Assembly: GCA_032718565.1 (NCBI GenBank)
Contig: JAVGVS010000292.1
Coordinates: 372,001 to 436,000 of the forward strand
Source: Distichodus sexfasciatus
Lineage: Eukaryota; Chordata; Actinopteri; Characiformes; Distichodontidae
Length of the DNA stretch: 64,000 bases
Direction of reading: 5' to 3'
This document shows positions 34,164 through 44,995 of this stretch, in pieces. The notes under the pieces are model-generated. The model saw only the letters and a program-made list of their open reading frames with translations. It had not been told where the DNA came from and searched no databases. The stretch's first letter is position 1; each line of letters starts with the position of its first letter. Both the position numbers and the translations under genes were made by a program.

Positions 34164-34227
34164 TTATCAGGAATAAAAATGCCACTGCCTTCAAAGGTGC
34201 CACAAACTCCTGCATTGGAAACTTCAT
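34164..34227 (-). CDS. signal-peptide exon of D8C glycoprotein gene
   Basis: Read on the minus strand, ATG at 34227 opens MKFPMQEFVAPLKAVAFLFL with a hydrophobic core, then a donor GTATGT after one base of the next codon (phase 1). D8C exons accept phase 1, so this exon can splice directly to copy 4 or another D8C exon. Position 3.6 kb upstream on the same strand and the secretory signal fit the first coding exon of the gene. No promoter motif was identified upstream. Confidence 0.55.
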
Positions 34228-34779
34228 TTTCACCAAAGCTTAGTAGCTATTCAAAACTTTAAAAAATGATTTTTTTTTTTAGTATCAGCATTGTTTTTGT
34301 CATCATCAAAGTTGTTAAAGTTGGTACTAAAAGTGGAAATGGAACAGCTTACCCAGAGGATATATGCACAACATTAAGACCAGTGTTCTTCTAAAGAAGT
34401 TCGCCTCATACCAAGTTTATATGTCTTCAGCTCATCAGACCTGTTTTTGTGAAATATGCTGACTGGAAGTGAGCATGTATGACATAATATGACATTAAAA
34501 TGTGCTCGGCCTGACTTATACTTGTTTTTCCAGAAACAACGGCATGGGTGATCAATTACAAATTCACTTTACAGCATTTATCGGATGCTCTTGGACAGAT
34601 TTGTAAATGAAGAAATTAAAGGATAAATGTAAGATGTATTCATCAGCCAGTAAACAGCTAAATATAAACTTACTCAATAGCAAGTCAGTTTATTCTCTTT
34701 TAAATTTGTTCCACTTGTTATAAAACATAAACATGCTATAGTATAGAAGTATGTAGAGGCCAAAATTGTTTTTCTATTT
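34228..34779. other. upstream of D8C gene, nothing recognised
   Basis: AT-rich. It would contain the promoter of the minus-strand gene if the signal-peptide exon is real, but no convincing TATA box or initiator was found. Confidence 0.35.
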
Positions 34780-35460
34780 GTTCTCAAAAATGCAAGTAAT
34801 TTTTTTCGAGATCATGCATTTTTTTCTAGGTCTCAACATAATCAAAGTTGTTATCTTCCAAGCTACTTTTCTCATCATCTCAACATAACCAATCACAAGT
34901 TATTTTTCTCAAGATCGACATAATGAGTCTATGTTTCTTTAAATCTGGGTAGTTTGCAATCAGAATTTTCCTACGGTTTTGACAAGTTGTTTTTATAGAG
35001 ATTGACATAGCAAAGACATGACAAAGCTGTTTTCTCATGATCACAAGTAATTTTTCTCATGAATTAAATGAAATGATAGTCATTTTCTTAAGGTTCTGGG
35101 TTTTTTCTCTTGTGATCTTGACATTACCAAATTTTATTGACATTTTCTTTGCAATCATAAATTATTATCTTGATGAAATAAAGTAGTCGCAAGTTATTTT
35201 GAGCTAACAAAAGACATTTTAGCAAGATTGTTAATCATTTTTCTTGCTGCCTTGACACAACAAAGTCTCAGGTTTTGTTTTTTTTTGCAACGTCATGCAT
35301 TCTAGTGATGTCGCCATAAAGAAAGCCATTCCCTCAACATCACAAGTTATTTTTCTTGTGATCTCAAAGTCTTTTCTCAAGATCATGATATTTTTCTTGA
35401 GAGCTTAACATAACTATAGTTGTTTAGTATTTTTTCCTCATACTCTTGCCATAATGTGTC
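34780..35460. repeat. degenerate TTTTTCTCAAGATCACAAG tandem repeat
   Basis: Variants of TTATTTTTCTC(A/G)AGATC, CTCAACATAAC and ATCACAAGTTATTTTTCT recur every 45-70 bases with heavy divergence. Low coding potential. Confidence 0.65.
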
Positions 35461-36595
35461 AGTTTTGTGATCTTCAAATTGTATATTGGAATATACATGT
35501 TTAGCTGTTGATATGGCATAGTAATACATTACTAATGTCATTAATCTGCAAATCTGATCATTTGCATAAACACAGGTACTTCCAGCAGTGTTCTTTTTAT
35601 CTTTGTATACTGATTCACTTCACTTGTAGCTAAGACAAACAAACTAAAGTGTCCAAACCTGTTTTACCCGACAAAGGTTTGCAGAAGAGTTTAACCAGCA
35701 GAAATACCAGCTGTTGTTTCCTGACATATTATAAGACATCTATGTTACATTACCTGGACAGTTGCTTCGAAAGAATTGAAATATACAGTATATCCAGTTA
35801 ACAATAATCAAAACGAAATAATTTTCATTTCTTACTTAGCAGTTGCATTTGTGTCTTTTCATTTATATTTCCATCATTTGAACTGAAATCATGAGTTCTT
35901 AAAATCTTTTAATATTTGGATAAAGCCACAAATTAGTTGGTTAAAGGTGAACTAAGGTGATCTTTAAACTATAGCCGTTGGGAATATAACTGTTAATAAG
36001 GTATAGAAAAAATAAGTCATATTTGTAAATGACTTTTTGATTTTGTCTATGTTGAGATTACAAGAAAGGTAACCACTGATCTTGAGATAATGAAAAACAA
36101 ATGAGAAAAAAAGACTTATTAAAAAAAAATTATGCAGCTTAGAATGCAGTTTACATTTTAAATTTTTTCTGTATATTTTTCAGTCACTAACCACAATACA
36201 GTTATTCAGAAAATATTTGATTATGATTGCCTAAGGGAAGGCACATGGGGGTAGGACAGAGGCAAATAACTTTCATACCATAGGAGACAGAACAGGGATG
36301 CCCTGAGGTGGCTGACTGTGGAAACAGTCCAGGGAGCTGTGACAGTGTTTTTCTGAATTTTGGTGGTATATGTACTGTACTTTTCTCAGTAAGTGTCATG
36401 CATAAATATTAAATATGTATAAATTTTTAGCATTACACCTTTTTTGCGCACTTCCAACAAACTTATTCACAAAAAGCTAAAGATGTTTAAACTTGGTATG
36501 AGGCGAACTCTTTCAGAAGGAGGCTGGTCTTAATGCTGTGCATATATTCACTGGGTAAGGTAAGAAGAAAGGGTCAGAATGTGACCAATTCATGT
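35461..36595. other. intergenic, nothing recognised
   Basis: AT-rich, no supportable feature. At 36494-36545 an ACTTGGTATGAGGCGAAC / TGCTGTGCATATATTCACTGGGTAAG stretch is the inverse of sequence at 34345-34425, showing a diverged inverted copy 2.1 kb apart. Confidence 0.45.
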
Positions 36596-36599
36596 ACCG

Positions 36600-36846
36600 G
36601 TCGGTTTACCAACATAACTTAAGTGAGTGACTGCCATTGCAAACACCGCACAGTGCAGCTCACAGTGCACCACAATGAAATATGACCTCTGCATTTGACC
36701 CATTCTTTAAGGAGCAGTGGGCAGCTGATGGGCAGTGCATGGGTATGGTACCTTGTTCAGATGTTCCTTAGTGGTACCTTTACTGGTCTGGGAATTGAAC
36801 CGGTGATCACAGGGCCAACTCCCTAACCATTACGATGCCATTGTCA
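36600..36846 (-). mobile_element. tRNA-derived SINE-like repeat, minus orientation
   Basis: The end GGGAATTGAACCGGTGATCACAGGGCC followed by CCCTAACCATTACGATGCCA reads in reverse as a tRNA-like head (A-box region, then a GGTTCAATTCC-type B box). The rest (CACAGTGCACCACAATGAAATATGACC, GAGCAGTGGGCAGC) matches a repeat common in fish by recognition. Confidence 0.6.
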
Positions 36847-36849
36847 CTA

Positions 36850-37285
36850 CACTGCAAAAAATGAAATCTTAACAAGCCAGAAAATCTTAAAAAGAAAAAA
36901 TAGATCTTGTTTTTTTAATTTAAGAATAACTGACTTGACTACACTTGTATGTGTGAGATAAATAATCGAATTTTAAGAAACGTCGACTACAATTACCTTA
37001 TTAAGAAAAATTTATTCATTATAAGAACTTCTTAGAATGAAATAAGAAATTTAATCAAGAGAACTGATACTAGTTCTGATGCTCTCCACTACGAGTTAAG
37101 AAATTCATGACAATTTAGCTTATTTTAAGAATATTAAAGCTAAAAACATGGAAATTCTTGTTTTAGGAGATCTTTACAAGATAAATTTTCTCACTATGTT
37201 GGCAGATAATTTTACTTGATTCTGAAACCTTTTTTCTTATTATCCTTTCCTTTTTCTTATTTTCTAACACTGATTTTTTGCAGTG
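36850..37285 (+). mobile_element. CACTGCAAAAA MITE, copy A, with TA duplication
   Basis: The left end CACTGCAAAAAATGAAATC is preceded by TA. The right end TTTTTTGCAGTG is followed by TA. The interior has AATCTTAACAAGCCAGAAAATC and CTTGTTTTAGGAGATCTTTAC. TA duplication and short inverted ends indicate a mariner-type MITE. Two further copies lie at 37639 and 44554. Confidence 0.85.
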
Positions 37286-37534
37286 TACCATCTACATCAG
37301 TCACCAAGACATGATTTTGAGCAGTTCAGTATAGCAGAATAGTTCATGATTTATTATAAAGTTTAGTTAGAAACAAATTTACACTCATGTGACACTAAGA
37401 CGTCAGTTACTGCAAAAGAAAGTAATAGATTGAAATGTTTTCAAGTGTCAGACTGGAATTTGAGACATGCTTCTTAATTATCAGTGTAACCAATTCTAAT
37501 CAAATTTGTCAGTGGACATTAATGCTCATGATGT

Positions 37535-37638
37535 CATTTTCGGTAGGGTGTTCGCCCTGTGTTCAGAAGTTCGCATGTTCGAATCCAGGGCCAGTAAAGT
37601 TTACCACTGAGGTACTCATGAGCAAGGTACTGTCCCCA
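37535..37638 (+). mobile_element. SINE-like fragment with pol III B box
   Basis: GTAGGGTGTTCGCCCTGTG and GTTCGAATCC (37577-37586) are spaced like tRNA A and B boxes. The fragment is cut by MITE copy B at its 3-prime side. Confidence 0.55.
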
Positions 37639-38098
37639 GACTGCAAAAAATTTAATCTTAACAAGCCAGAAAATCTTAAAAAGAAAAAATAGATCTTGTT
37701 TTTTTTTTTATTTTTATTTAAGAATAACTGACTTGACTAGACTTGTATAATACATAATCTAATTTTAAGAAACGTTAGCTACAATTATCTTATTAAGAAA
37801 AAAATTATTGATTATAAGAACTTTTTTAACATGAAATAAGGAATTTAATTAAGAGAACTGAAAGGTTATCATGCTGTCCACTACGAGTTAAGAAATTAAT
37901 GACAACTTTGCTTATTTTAAGAATACAATGTATTAAATCTAAAAACACGGAAAGATGGAAAGATTTTTTTTCTTGTTTTAGGAGACCTTTACAAGATACA
38001 TTTTCTCATTATATTGGCAGATAATTTTGCTTGATTCTGGTACCTTTTTTCTTATTATCCTTTTCTTATTCTTATTTTCTGACACTTTTTTTTCCAGT
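37639..38098 (+). mobile_element. CACTGCAAAAA MITE, copy B
   Basis: Collinear with copy A throughout (CTTAACAAGCCAGAAAATC, CACTACGAGTTAAGAAATTAATGACAA, AGGAGACCTTTACAAGATA). The right end is TTTTTTCCAGTG. Ends are slightly mutated. Confidence 0.8.
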
Positions 38099-38189
38099 GT
38101 AAAAGATCTCTATTGAAACCCAAAGTCTAAAGTTAGGGGCCACCAAAGGCTGTAAGTTCCCTAGTAATAAATCGTTGTTTTCATATTTC

Positions 38190-38750
38190 TGTTGATTTTG
38201 TCAGCTGCGTGAAGCTGGCCCCCCTACAAATGGCACAAATGAAAATTCCATCGTGTTTGGTTAGTGCTACATTTGTGCCCGTTTGTGCTGCAAAAAGTAA
38301 GATTTGTGCTGCTTTCATTTCGGAGATATTAGCAGTTCTTTTTTCCAGACGATTATGTAATCCAGCTCCACTACAGTCGAATATGGACGTGAAACCGGAC
38401 TGGTTCATTAGTGCTGCATTAGTGCTGCATTTGTGCCCCTTTGTGCCGTATAAATCACTAATAATCTCTTATAGTTTCTGAGATATTAACATATTTTTAT
38501 AAAGGTCAAAAGTTCACCCAGCCCCCCTACAATGGCATTCAGGCACGAAACTGGGCTGGCTCGTTAGTGCTGCATTTGTGCCCGTTTGTGCCGCAAAAAT
38601 TACCATTTGTGCTGCTTTTGTTTATGAGATATTATGAATTAATTTTCAGGCGATGATGTCACCCATGAAGCTGGCCCCCCTACAAACGGCACAAATAAAA
38701 ATTCCATCGCGCTTGGTTAGTGCTACGTTTGTGCCCGTTTTTGTGGCAGG
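38190..38750. repeat. tandem repeat with TTAGTGCTGCATTTGTGCCCGTTTGTG
   Basis: Three to four imperfect units of about 150-240 bp. Each contains GCCCCCCTACAA, GGCACAAAT or GGCACGAAA, GTTAGTGCTRC, ATTTGTGCCCGTTTGTGC and a GAGATATTA tail. Frames across it are repeat-driven and not called as genes. Confidence 0.75.
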
Positions 38751-38832
38751 TAATTTCACTTGTTTCTAGTCTTTAGAATCTCAAATAAAATGTTTTATTT
38801 CTTATATTTAGATAGTCAATTTTTGCAGTGCA
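38751..38832. mobile_element. right-end fragment of a CACTGCAAAAA-type MITE
   Basis: Ends TTTTTGCAGTG after TCTAGTCTTTAGAATCTCAAATAAAATG. The matching left end is not present, so this is a truncated or nested relic. Confidence 0.45.
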
Positions 38833-39166
38833 GCTCCATTTTACACGCTATCATTAAGCGTTTAAGTTAGTAGACAAGGCTAGCAGCGGACTGGGCAACC
38901 AAATTCACAGAAAGTGATTTCACGGCCCATACTGCACACAGTAATGGTAATATTACTTATTATTGCTATCTAAAGGCTCACACAACTTCATTTCAAACAT
39001 TTTTGTATACTGTAATATAGTTTGTTTAAGGGCACACATGGCACACACTTGGCAAAATGGAACAAATATTTTATCTTTTCCGTTAACTTAAACATTGATT
39101 CAAAATATGGCCATGGATGTGGGCATGAAGAATCTCCCTTGCTGTCGCCGTCCATTCTCCCACAAC

Positions 39167-39930
39167 CAGAGGTGGGCAAAGTAGCTAACATCATTACTTA
39201 AGTGAAAGTACATATACCACTAGTCAAATGTTACTCCAATACAAGTGAAAGTCGTGCAGTCAAATTTTTTACTTAAGTTAAAGTACTGAAGTACTTGTTT
39301 TAAAAAATACTTAAGTATTAAAAGTACATCTTTCACCGCATTGTTGCATTATTGCATTATTGCCACAGCACTTACAAAGCCTAATGCCTCTGACTAGCTT
39401 GTAGAAGCTGAAGAATAAGGTACTGGTAGAATGTTACAGAATGAAACACAAACCCAACTGTTAATCAGGAGGACAGTGCAATAGCTGTAAATGCAGCTCA
39501 CAACATAAAATCAACATTCCAACCTGCTTAAAACCCAGCTCTACACCTCTAGCTTCATGACTTTCCAACAGCAACAATGTTTTAATCAAGACAGAAAACA
39601 GCAGAACTGTCTGAACTTGGTTTTGTAGTTCCAGTCTACAGGCGTGATGTAACCCTGCTGATTACTGATAGACTGTCAACTGCCAAACAACCTATCACCT
39701 TTTGTGAAAAGAGGGAATAACATCCTCTTAATCCACAGATTTGAAAGTAACGAGTAACGAGAACCTTGATAGAAATGCAGTGAAGTAAAAAGTATATTTG
39801 TCTTTCAAATGTAGTGAAGTGAAAGTCATAAGTTTCCAAATAAAATACTACTCAAGTGAAGTAAAGATACTTAAAAACTCTACTTAAGTACAGTACTCAA
39901 GTAAATGTACTTAGTTACTGTCCACCTCTG
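39167..39930. mobile_element. non-autonomous hAT element with perfect 8-bp TSD
   Basis: The left terminus is CAGAGGTGGGCAAAGTAGC and the right terminus GTTACTGTCCACCTCTG. Flanks 39159-39166 and 39931-39938 are both CCCACAAC. The interior has many ACTTAAGTA/TACTTAAGT motifs. Length 764 bp, no transposase. Confidence 0.95.
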
Positions 39931-40159
39931 CCCACAACTGATTGACCTGAAAGTAAACTTGCCGGTAGAAATACTGCTCCTCACACATCAACGTGACTCA
40001 GTGACGCTGGGCAGACACATGCGCTGTGTTTGTGTAATTGCCGCTGTGACTTTAATCCCCCTCCCCAACTTGATGTTGTACTGTCACGTGACTTAGCAGC
40101 GCCAGGTAAACGAGCGCCCAGAAGCACTCACACACACAACAGACACGGAGGAGAGAGTA

Positions 40160-40390
40160 ATGGCAGAGAGGAAAAAGAGCGCCGTTTGGTTGTATTTTCA
40201 TTCCAAAAATGAAAAAACTGCAAGTTGTGTAAGTTGTAAAAAGGCCGTAAGATACAGCAGCAACACAACAAATTTATAAAAACATATGAAAAACCATGCG
40301 AAAGAAAATTCAGACCTACAGAAACGGAGAGAGTCGGAGAGAAATCCCCCAGGGGGGCCCCGACAAATGACGGCTGAAGGGAGAATGAAG
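40160..40390 (+). pseudogene. BED zinc-finger exon of a hAT transposase
   Basis: ATG at 40160 opens MAERKKSAVWLYFHSKNEK. The BED-finger landmarks are in place: W-x-Y-F, C-V-S-C, N-T-T-N-L and H-M-K-N-H. A TAA at 40277-40279 falls where the finger normally has one residue between NL and KHM, and the frame continues after it to GRMK at 40390, followed by a GTAGAT donor. ZBED-like hAT transposases start this way. The rest of the transposase is absent, so this is the 5-prime remnant of an autonomous element. Confidence 0.7.
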
Positions 40391-40719
40391 GTAGATTTTT
40401 AATTTAATTTTTGCATTGTAGTTGCTGAACACTCTACTTGAAAAAAATAATTCGTTTTATTTTGTTCTCGATTGATAATTTTGTGCACTCTTCATTTAAG
40501 CATTTAAGGAGAATTTAATGTATGTGGAAAAATTGTTTTGTTTCTGTTCTATTGTTCTGAGCAACAACTTTTATTATGATAAAGCATTTTCTATTTACCT
40601 AGAAACTCAAATTCTGTCTGGATTTTTAATTAAATAATAATCCAAAGGAAAACTCACAAAAACACTTAAACGTCATGAAAATTCATTCAGATTTAGCAAT
40701 TTGATGACGCATCCACCTT

Positions 40720-40797
40720 AATTATTAAAAAGTATCGGAATCGGTATACGGATCGATACCAAATCTTGCAGTATCGAACACCACTAGTTGCAGTGTT
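40720..40797. mobile_element. hAT right terminus fragment
   Basis: GTATCGGAATCGGTATACGGATCGATACC, then CAGTATCGAACACCACTA, is the typical end of a fish hAT family by recognition. It may belong with the BED-finger exon just upstream. Confidence 0.5.
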
Positions 40798-41092
40798 ACA
40801 GCTACAGGCGTGACGTAACACTATTTCTGATAGGCTGTCATCAGCCAACAAACCAATCACGTTTTAGAAAAGTGAGAAAATAACACTCACTTTCAGAACT
40901 GAAGGTAACGAGTAACGAGAACCTTGATAGAAATGTAGTGAAGTGAAAAGTATGGGATTTGTCTTTCAAATGTAGTGAAGAGAAAGTTATAATTTTCCCA
41001 AAAAACATACTACTCAAGTGAAGCACAGATACTCAAAAACTGTACTTAAGTACAGCAATCAAGTAAATGTACTTTGTTACTGTCCACCTCTA
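40798..41092. mobile_element. right half of a second CAGAGGTGG hAT element
   Basis: Collinear with 39620-39930 (CTACAGGCGTGACGTAAC, GTAACGAGTAACGAGAACCTTGATAGAAATG, TTACTGTCCACCTCTA). The left half is missing, replaced by the 40.7 kb hAT piece. Confidence 0.75.
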
Positions 41093-41463
41093 CGCGGCAA
41101 CCTAGTTTAAATGAAGGACTGTAAAAGAACAAACGCAATTGAAATCAGAAAATTATTTTTGATTTAAAAACGATAACATCATAAGGTTGGGAATCACTGA
41201 TGCAGACTGCCTGTTTAAGTCGCTCCTGTGTTTATTATGAGTTTCACTTTTGCAACACATTTTTCTGGAATCGATTCTCTTTTAGGGCGCACGAGTTCTC
41301 AGCTTGCGTGATTTATATTATTTGTTTCTTCCCCCGTTTCCTGCACTTAGAATCCCAACTATTAAAGAGATTCATCGTTTTTCCTGCAAGTGCGTCTTCT
41401 GTTTTATCGTACTTACACTATGACAAAGAGAATGTTACCATTGAACTAAGTGTAACACTCAGT

Positions 41464-41592
41464 AGGTGAACCTAAACGCAGAGTCGACAGAACCAGGTCG
41501 CAGGCACAGGAATAGATTGATGAAAAACCGAGAGTTTATTCGAGCAGATGTCAAAACCAGAAAACACCGTCCACGGAGCAAACACATCCAAA
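41464..41592. repeat. dispersed repeat fragment
   Basis: AACGCAGAGTCGACAGAACCAGGTCG, then GAGAGTTTATTCGAGCAG, resembles one edge of the element at 26244. It abuts the truncated Tc1 element. Confidence 0.4.
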
Positions 41593-42925
41593 TCACCTGA
41601 TTACTGCCACACCTGTTCTCAATCAAGAAATCACTTAAATAAGACCTGCCTGACAAAGTGAAGTAGACCAAGAGATCCTCAAGAGCTAGACATCATGTTG
41701 AGATCCAAGGAAATTCAGGAACAAATGAGAAAGAAAGTAATTGAGATCTATCACTCTGGAAAAGGTTATAAAGCCATTTCTAAAGCTTTGGGACTGCAGC
41801 AAACCACAGTGAGAGCCATTATCCACAAATGGCAAAAACATGGAACAGTGGTGAACCTTCCCAGGAGTGGTCGGCTGACCAAAATTACCCCAAGAGCGCA
41901 GAGACGACTCATCCAAGGGGTCACAAAAGACCCCACAACAACATCCAAAGAACTTGACCTCACTTGCCTAAGTTAAGGTCAGTGTTCATGACTTCACTAT
42001 AAGGAGGAGACTGGGCAAAAATGGCCTGCATGGCAGAGTGCCAAGTCGAAAACCACTGTTGAGCAAAAAGAACATTAAGGCTCATCTCAATTTTGCCAGA
42101 AAACATCTTGATGATCCCCAAGACTTTTGGGAAAATACTCTGTGGACTGAAAAGACAAAAGTTGAACTTTTTGGAAGGTGTGTGTCCCATTACATTTGGC
42201 ATAGAAGTATCACCGCATTTCAGAAAAAGAACATCATACCAACAGTAAAATATGGTGGTGGTAGTGTGATGGTCTGGGGCTGTTTTGCTGCTTCAGGACC
42301 TGGAAGACTTGCTGTGATAAATGGAACCATGAATTCTGCTGTCTACCAAAAACACCTGAAGGAGAATGTCCAGCCATCTGTTCATGACCTAAAGCTGAAA
42401 AGAACTTGGGTTCTGCAGCAGGACAATGATCCAAAACACACCAGCAAATCCACCTCTGATTGGCTGAAGAAAAACAAAATGAAGACTTTGGAGTGGCCTA
42501 TTCAAAGTCCTGACCTGAATCCTATTGAGATGCTGTGGCATGACCTTAAAAAGGCGGTTCATGCTCGAAAACCCTCCAATGTGGCTGAACTACAACAATT
42601 CTGCACAGATGAGTGGGCCAAAATTCCTCCACAGTGTAAAAGACTCATTGCAAGTTAACGCAAACACTTGATTGCAGTTGTTGCTGCTAAGGGTGGCCCA
42701 ACCCTTAGGGGGCAGTCACTTTGTCACACAGGGCCATGAAGGTTTGGATTTTTTTCTCCCTTAATAATAATAATAAAAAAATCTCACTTCACTTAAAAAA
42801 CACATTTTGTGTTTACTTTGTTAAACTTGTTAAATTTGTTTGATGATCTGACACATTTAAGTGTGACAAACATGGGAAAAAAATGAGAAGTCAGGAAGGG
42901 GGCAAACACTTCACTTCACACCAAT
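41593..42925 (+). mobile_element. Tc1-like transposon, 5-prime truncated
   Basis: It starts within the Tc1 leader (CACACCTGTTCTCAATCAAG), contains the transposase frame at 41695-42658 and ends near GTCAGGAAGGGGGCAAACACTT. A left terminal inverted repeat was not found, so it is truncated on that side. Confidence 0.8.
41695..42658 (+). pseudogene. Tc1 transposase, frameshifted, first Asp replaced
   Basis: The N-terminal paired-like helix-turn-helix region (IYHSGKGYKAISKALGLQQT) and the GRLTKITPR basic stretch are intact. The frame breaks with a stop near 41974-41976 and resumes in a new frame near 42010. The catalytic core shows GGGSVMVWGCFAASGPGRL, LQQDNDPKHTSK and SPDLNPIEMLW, so the second Asp and the final Glu of the DDE triad are present. 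The position of the first Asp, in the block before KVELFG, reads WTEKTK instead of the usual WTDETK, replacing Asp by Glu. The element is therefore inactive on two counts. Confidence 0.85.
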
Positions 42926-43365
42926 GTATCTTTATTAAGCTTGAAATGATAGATTGTGATTCAATTCAATTCAAATTCATTTATATAGCGCTCTTAACGA
43001 CAGTCATTGTCACAAAGCACTTTACATATAACCGGCCTAAACCCCCCAGCAAGCAAGCCTGAGGCGACAATGGCAAGGAAAAACTCCCTCTAGTAGGAAG
43101 AAACTTTGAGAGGAACCAAGACTCGGAGGGGGACCCCATCCTCCTCTGGGCGACCGGGCGCACGAACATTTCATGTACAACAAGCAATAGATCAAGATGA
43201 GTTGTTAATTATTTAAAGAAGCAAAGATACAAAAATAGTCCAAGGGATATTTCGAATCCCGGGTTGTTGCTGGGCCACTTGCAGGACCCCGTCAGCAACA
43301 TTAAGCTAAAATTAGTTCAGTATTGTGCTGCTAAGTCAGGATCCAATCCCAGTTAGTTTCATGAT

Positions 43366-44443
43366 TAGGGGTGTTGAAATTAATCACATAATCGATGCAT
43401 CGCGATGCAGATGAGGACGATTCTGCATCGATGCAATGGCAGCTCGTAATCGATTTTAACGGAGGTTTTCAACCGGCGATCCGCTGCCCCCTAGCGGTCT
43501 ACGGCGGTCAAAGGTGGTCTGTGACATGCAGTCCCCCTTTACTACTGAACTCACTTCATAATAATTATTCCTTTTTAATTTTTCAAAACATTTCCAACTG
43601 ATTTGGGCATATTTTGAACATTGAATGTATATATCACTGGTTACCTTCTAACTAACTGTATCTGCACAAATTATTGAAAGTATTGCACAGACTCCAGTTC
43701 TCCACTGCTGTTATAATATCTGCACAAACTTCAATGTTAGTCAGACTGTTTTAAGAGATACTGTTTTATTAATAGACCGGATATAGAATTTTTCATATTG
43801 TTTCTAACCTCTTGCACATACAGTGTAAAAGTTAATTTCCACTTTTGTAGGTTAATACTGCATCTTAATTTTTTCTTTCTACTTCTATTTCTAGTATAAG
43901 TTTAAAGTTTATATTTAATACTCTATTTCTAGTTTAAAATGTATATTTTGTATTCTATTTATATACTTTTTGTTCTATATGCCCTATTTGTTCTTTCTGC
44001 CCTGTTTCTTGTTGCACTGTGTAAATTGGAGCCACGTTGTCTCGTCTCTCTGTATATCTGTAGAGTATATAGCAGAGACGACAAAGTTTACTTTAACTTT
44101 CACTTTGATCTTTATGAATAATGAATTTAATGCAAATATCTAAAAAGTAATACATAAAATACTCCCTCTAACACTTAGTCTGAGTGGTGGTCCCTGGGAC
44201 AGAACCAGTTGTATCATAATGAAATTGCTTGGTGATTTTCTGGCTGTGGCATAAAAATTCAGTAGCAACTATAGCTGCCCAATCTGTGATCCAGGCCCAA
44301 TCTGCGTGCAATGTGAAGTAATTTAGGAAAAATGACTGCATGCATCGCGATGCATCGCAATGCATCGAGATATCGAATCGAATCGCTGATGTGATAATTG
44401 TAATCGAATCGAACCGTGAGACCAGTGAAGATTCACACCTCTA
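43366..44443. mobile_element. non-autonomous hAT element with perfect 8-bp TSD
   Basis: The left terminus is TAGGGGTGTTGAA and the right terminus TTCACACCTCTA. Flanks 43358-43365 and 44444-44451 are both TTCATGAT. Ends are rich in ATGCATCGCGATGCATC motifs. Length 1078 bp. It is inserted into the 3-prime UTR of the L2 LINE. Confidence 0.95.
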
Positions 44444-44553
44444 TTCATGATGATGTCTCCATGGAGTCCTGGTGCGGGTTCAGTCGGTCAGGATCAGCTT
44501 GGGAGGGATGACAAAATCAGGACGAAATCAAGCGTCAGCTCAGGACGTCTCCA

Positions 44554-44995
44554 CACTGCAAAAAATCTGTGTCAGAACATAAGAAAAAGAAAAGGATAAT
44601 AAGACAAAAGATACCAGAATCAAGCACAATTATCTGCCAATATAGTGGGAAAATTTATCTTGTTAAGATCTCCTAAAACAAGAAAAAAAATCTTTCCCTT
44701 TTTCCATGTTTTTAGCTTTAATATTCTTGAAATAAGCAAAGTTGTCATGATTTTCTTAACTCGTAGTGGAGAGCATGAAAACCTGTCCATTCTCTTAATT
44801 AAATTTCTTATTTCATGTTAAGAAGTTCTTATAATCAGTACATTTTTCTTAATAAGATAATTGTAGCCAACGTTTCTTACAAATCTTACAAATACAAGTC
44901 TTGTCAAGTCAGTTAATCTTAAAATAAAAAAAAAACAAGATGTATTTTTTATTTTTAAGATTTTCTGGCTTGTTAAGATTTCACTTTTTGCAGAG
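44554..44995 (-). mobile_element. CACTGCAAAAA MITE, copy C
   Basis: CACTGCAAAAAATCTGTGTCAG at one end and AGATTTCACTTTTTGCAGAG at the other. The interior is the reverse complement of copies A and B (TAAAACAAGAAAAAAAATC, CTTAACTCGTAGTGGAGAG). Inserted into the L2 3-prime UTR. Confidence 0.8.

Noticed and set aside
36600..37640. Functional tRNA genes
   Set aside because: A- and B-box-like motifs are present, but the segments cannot fold into a full cloverleaf and are attached to SINE-type bodies.
38181..38481. Cys-rich frames on both strands
   Set aside because: Produced by the GTGCTGCATTTGTGCCC tandem array.
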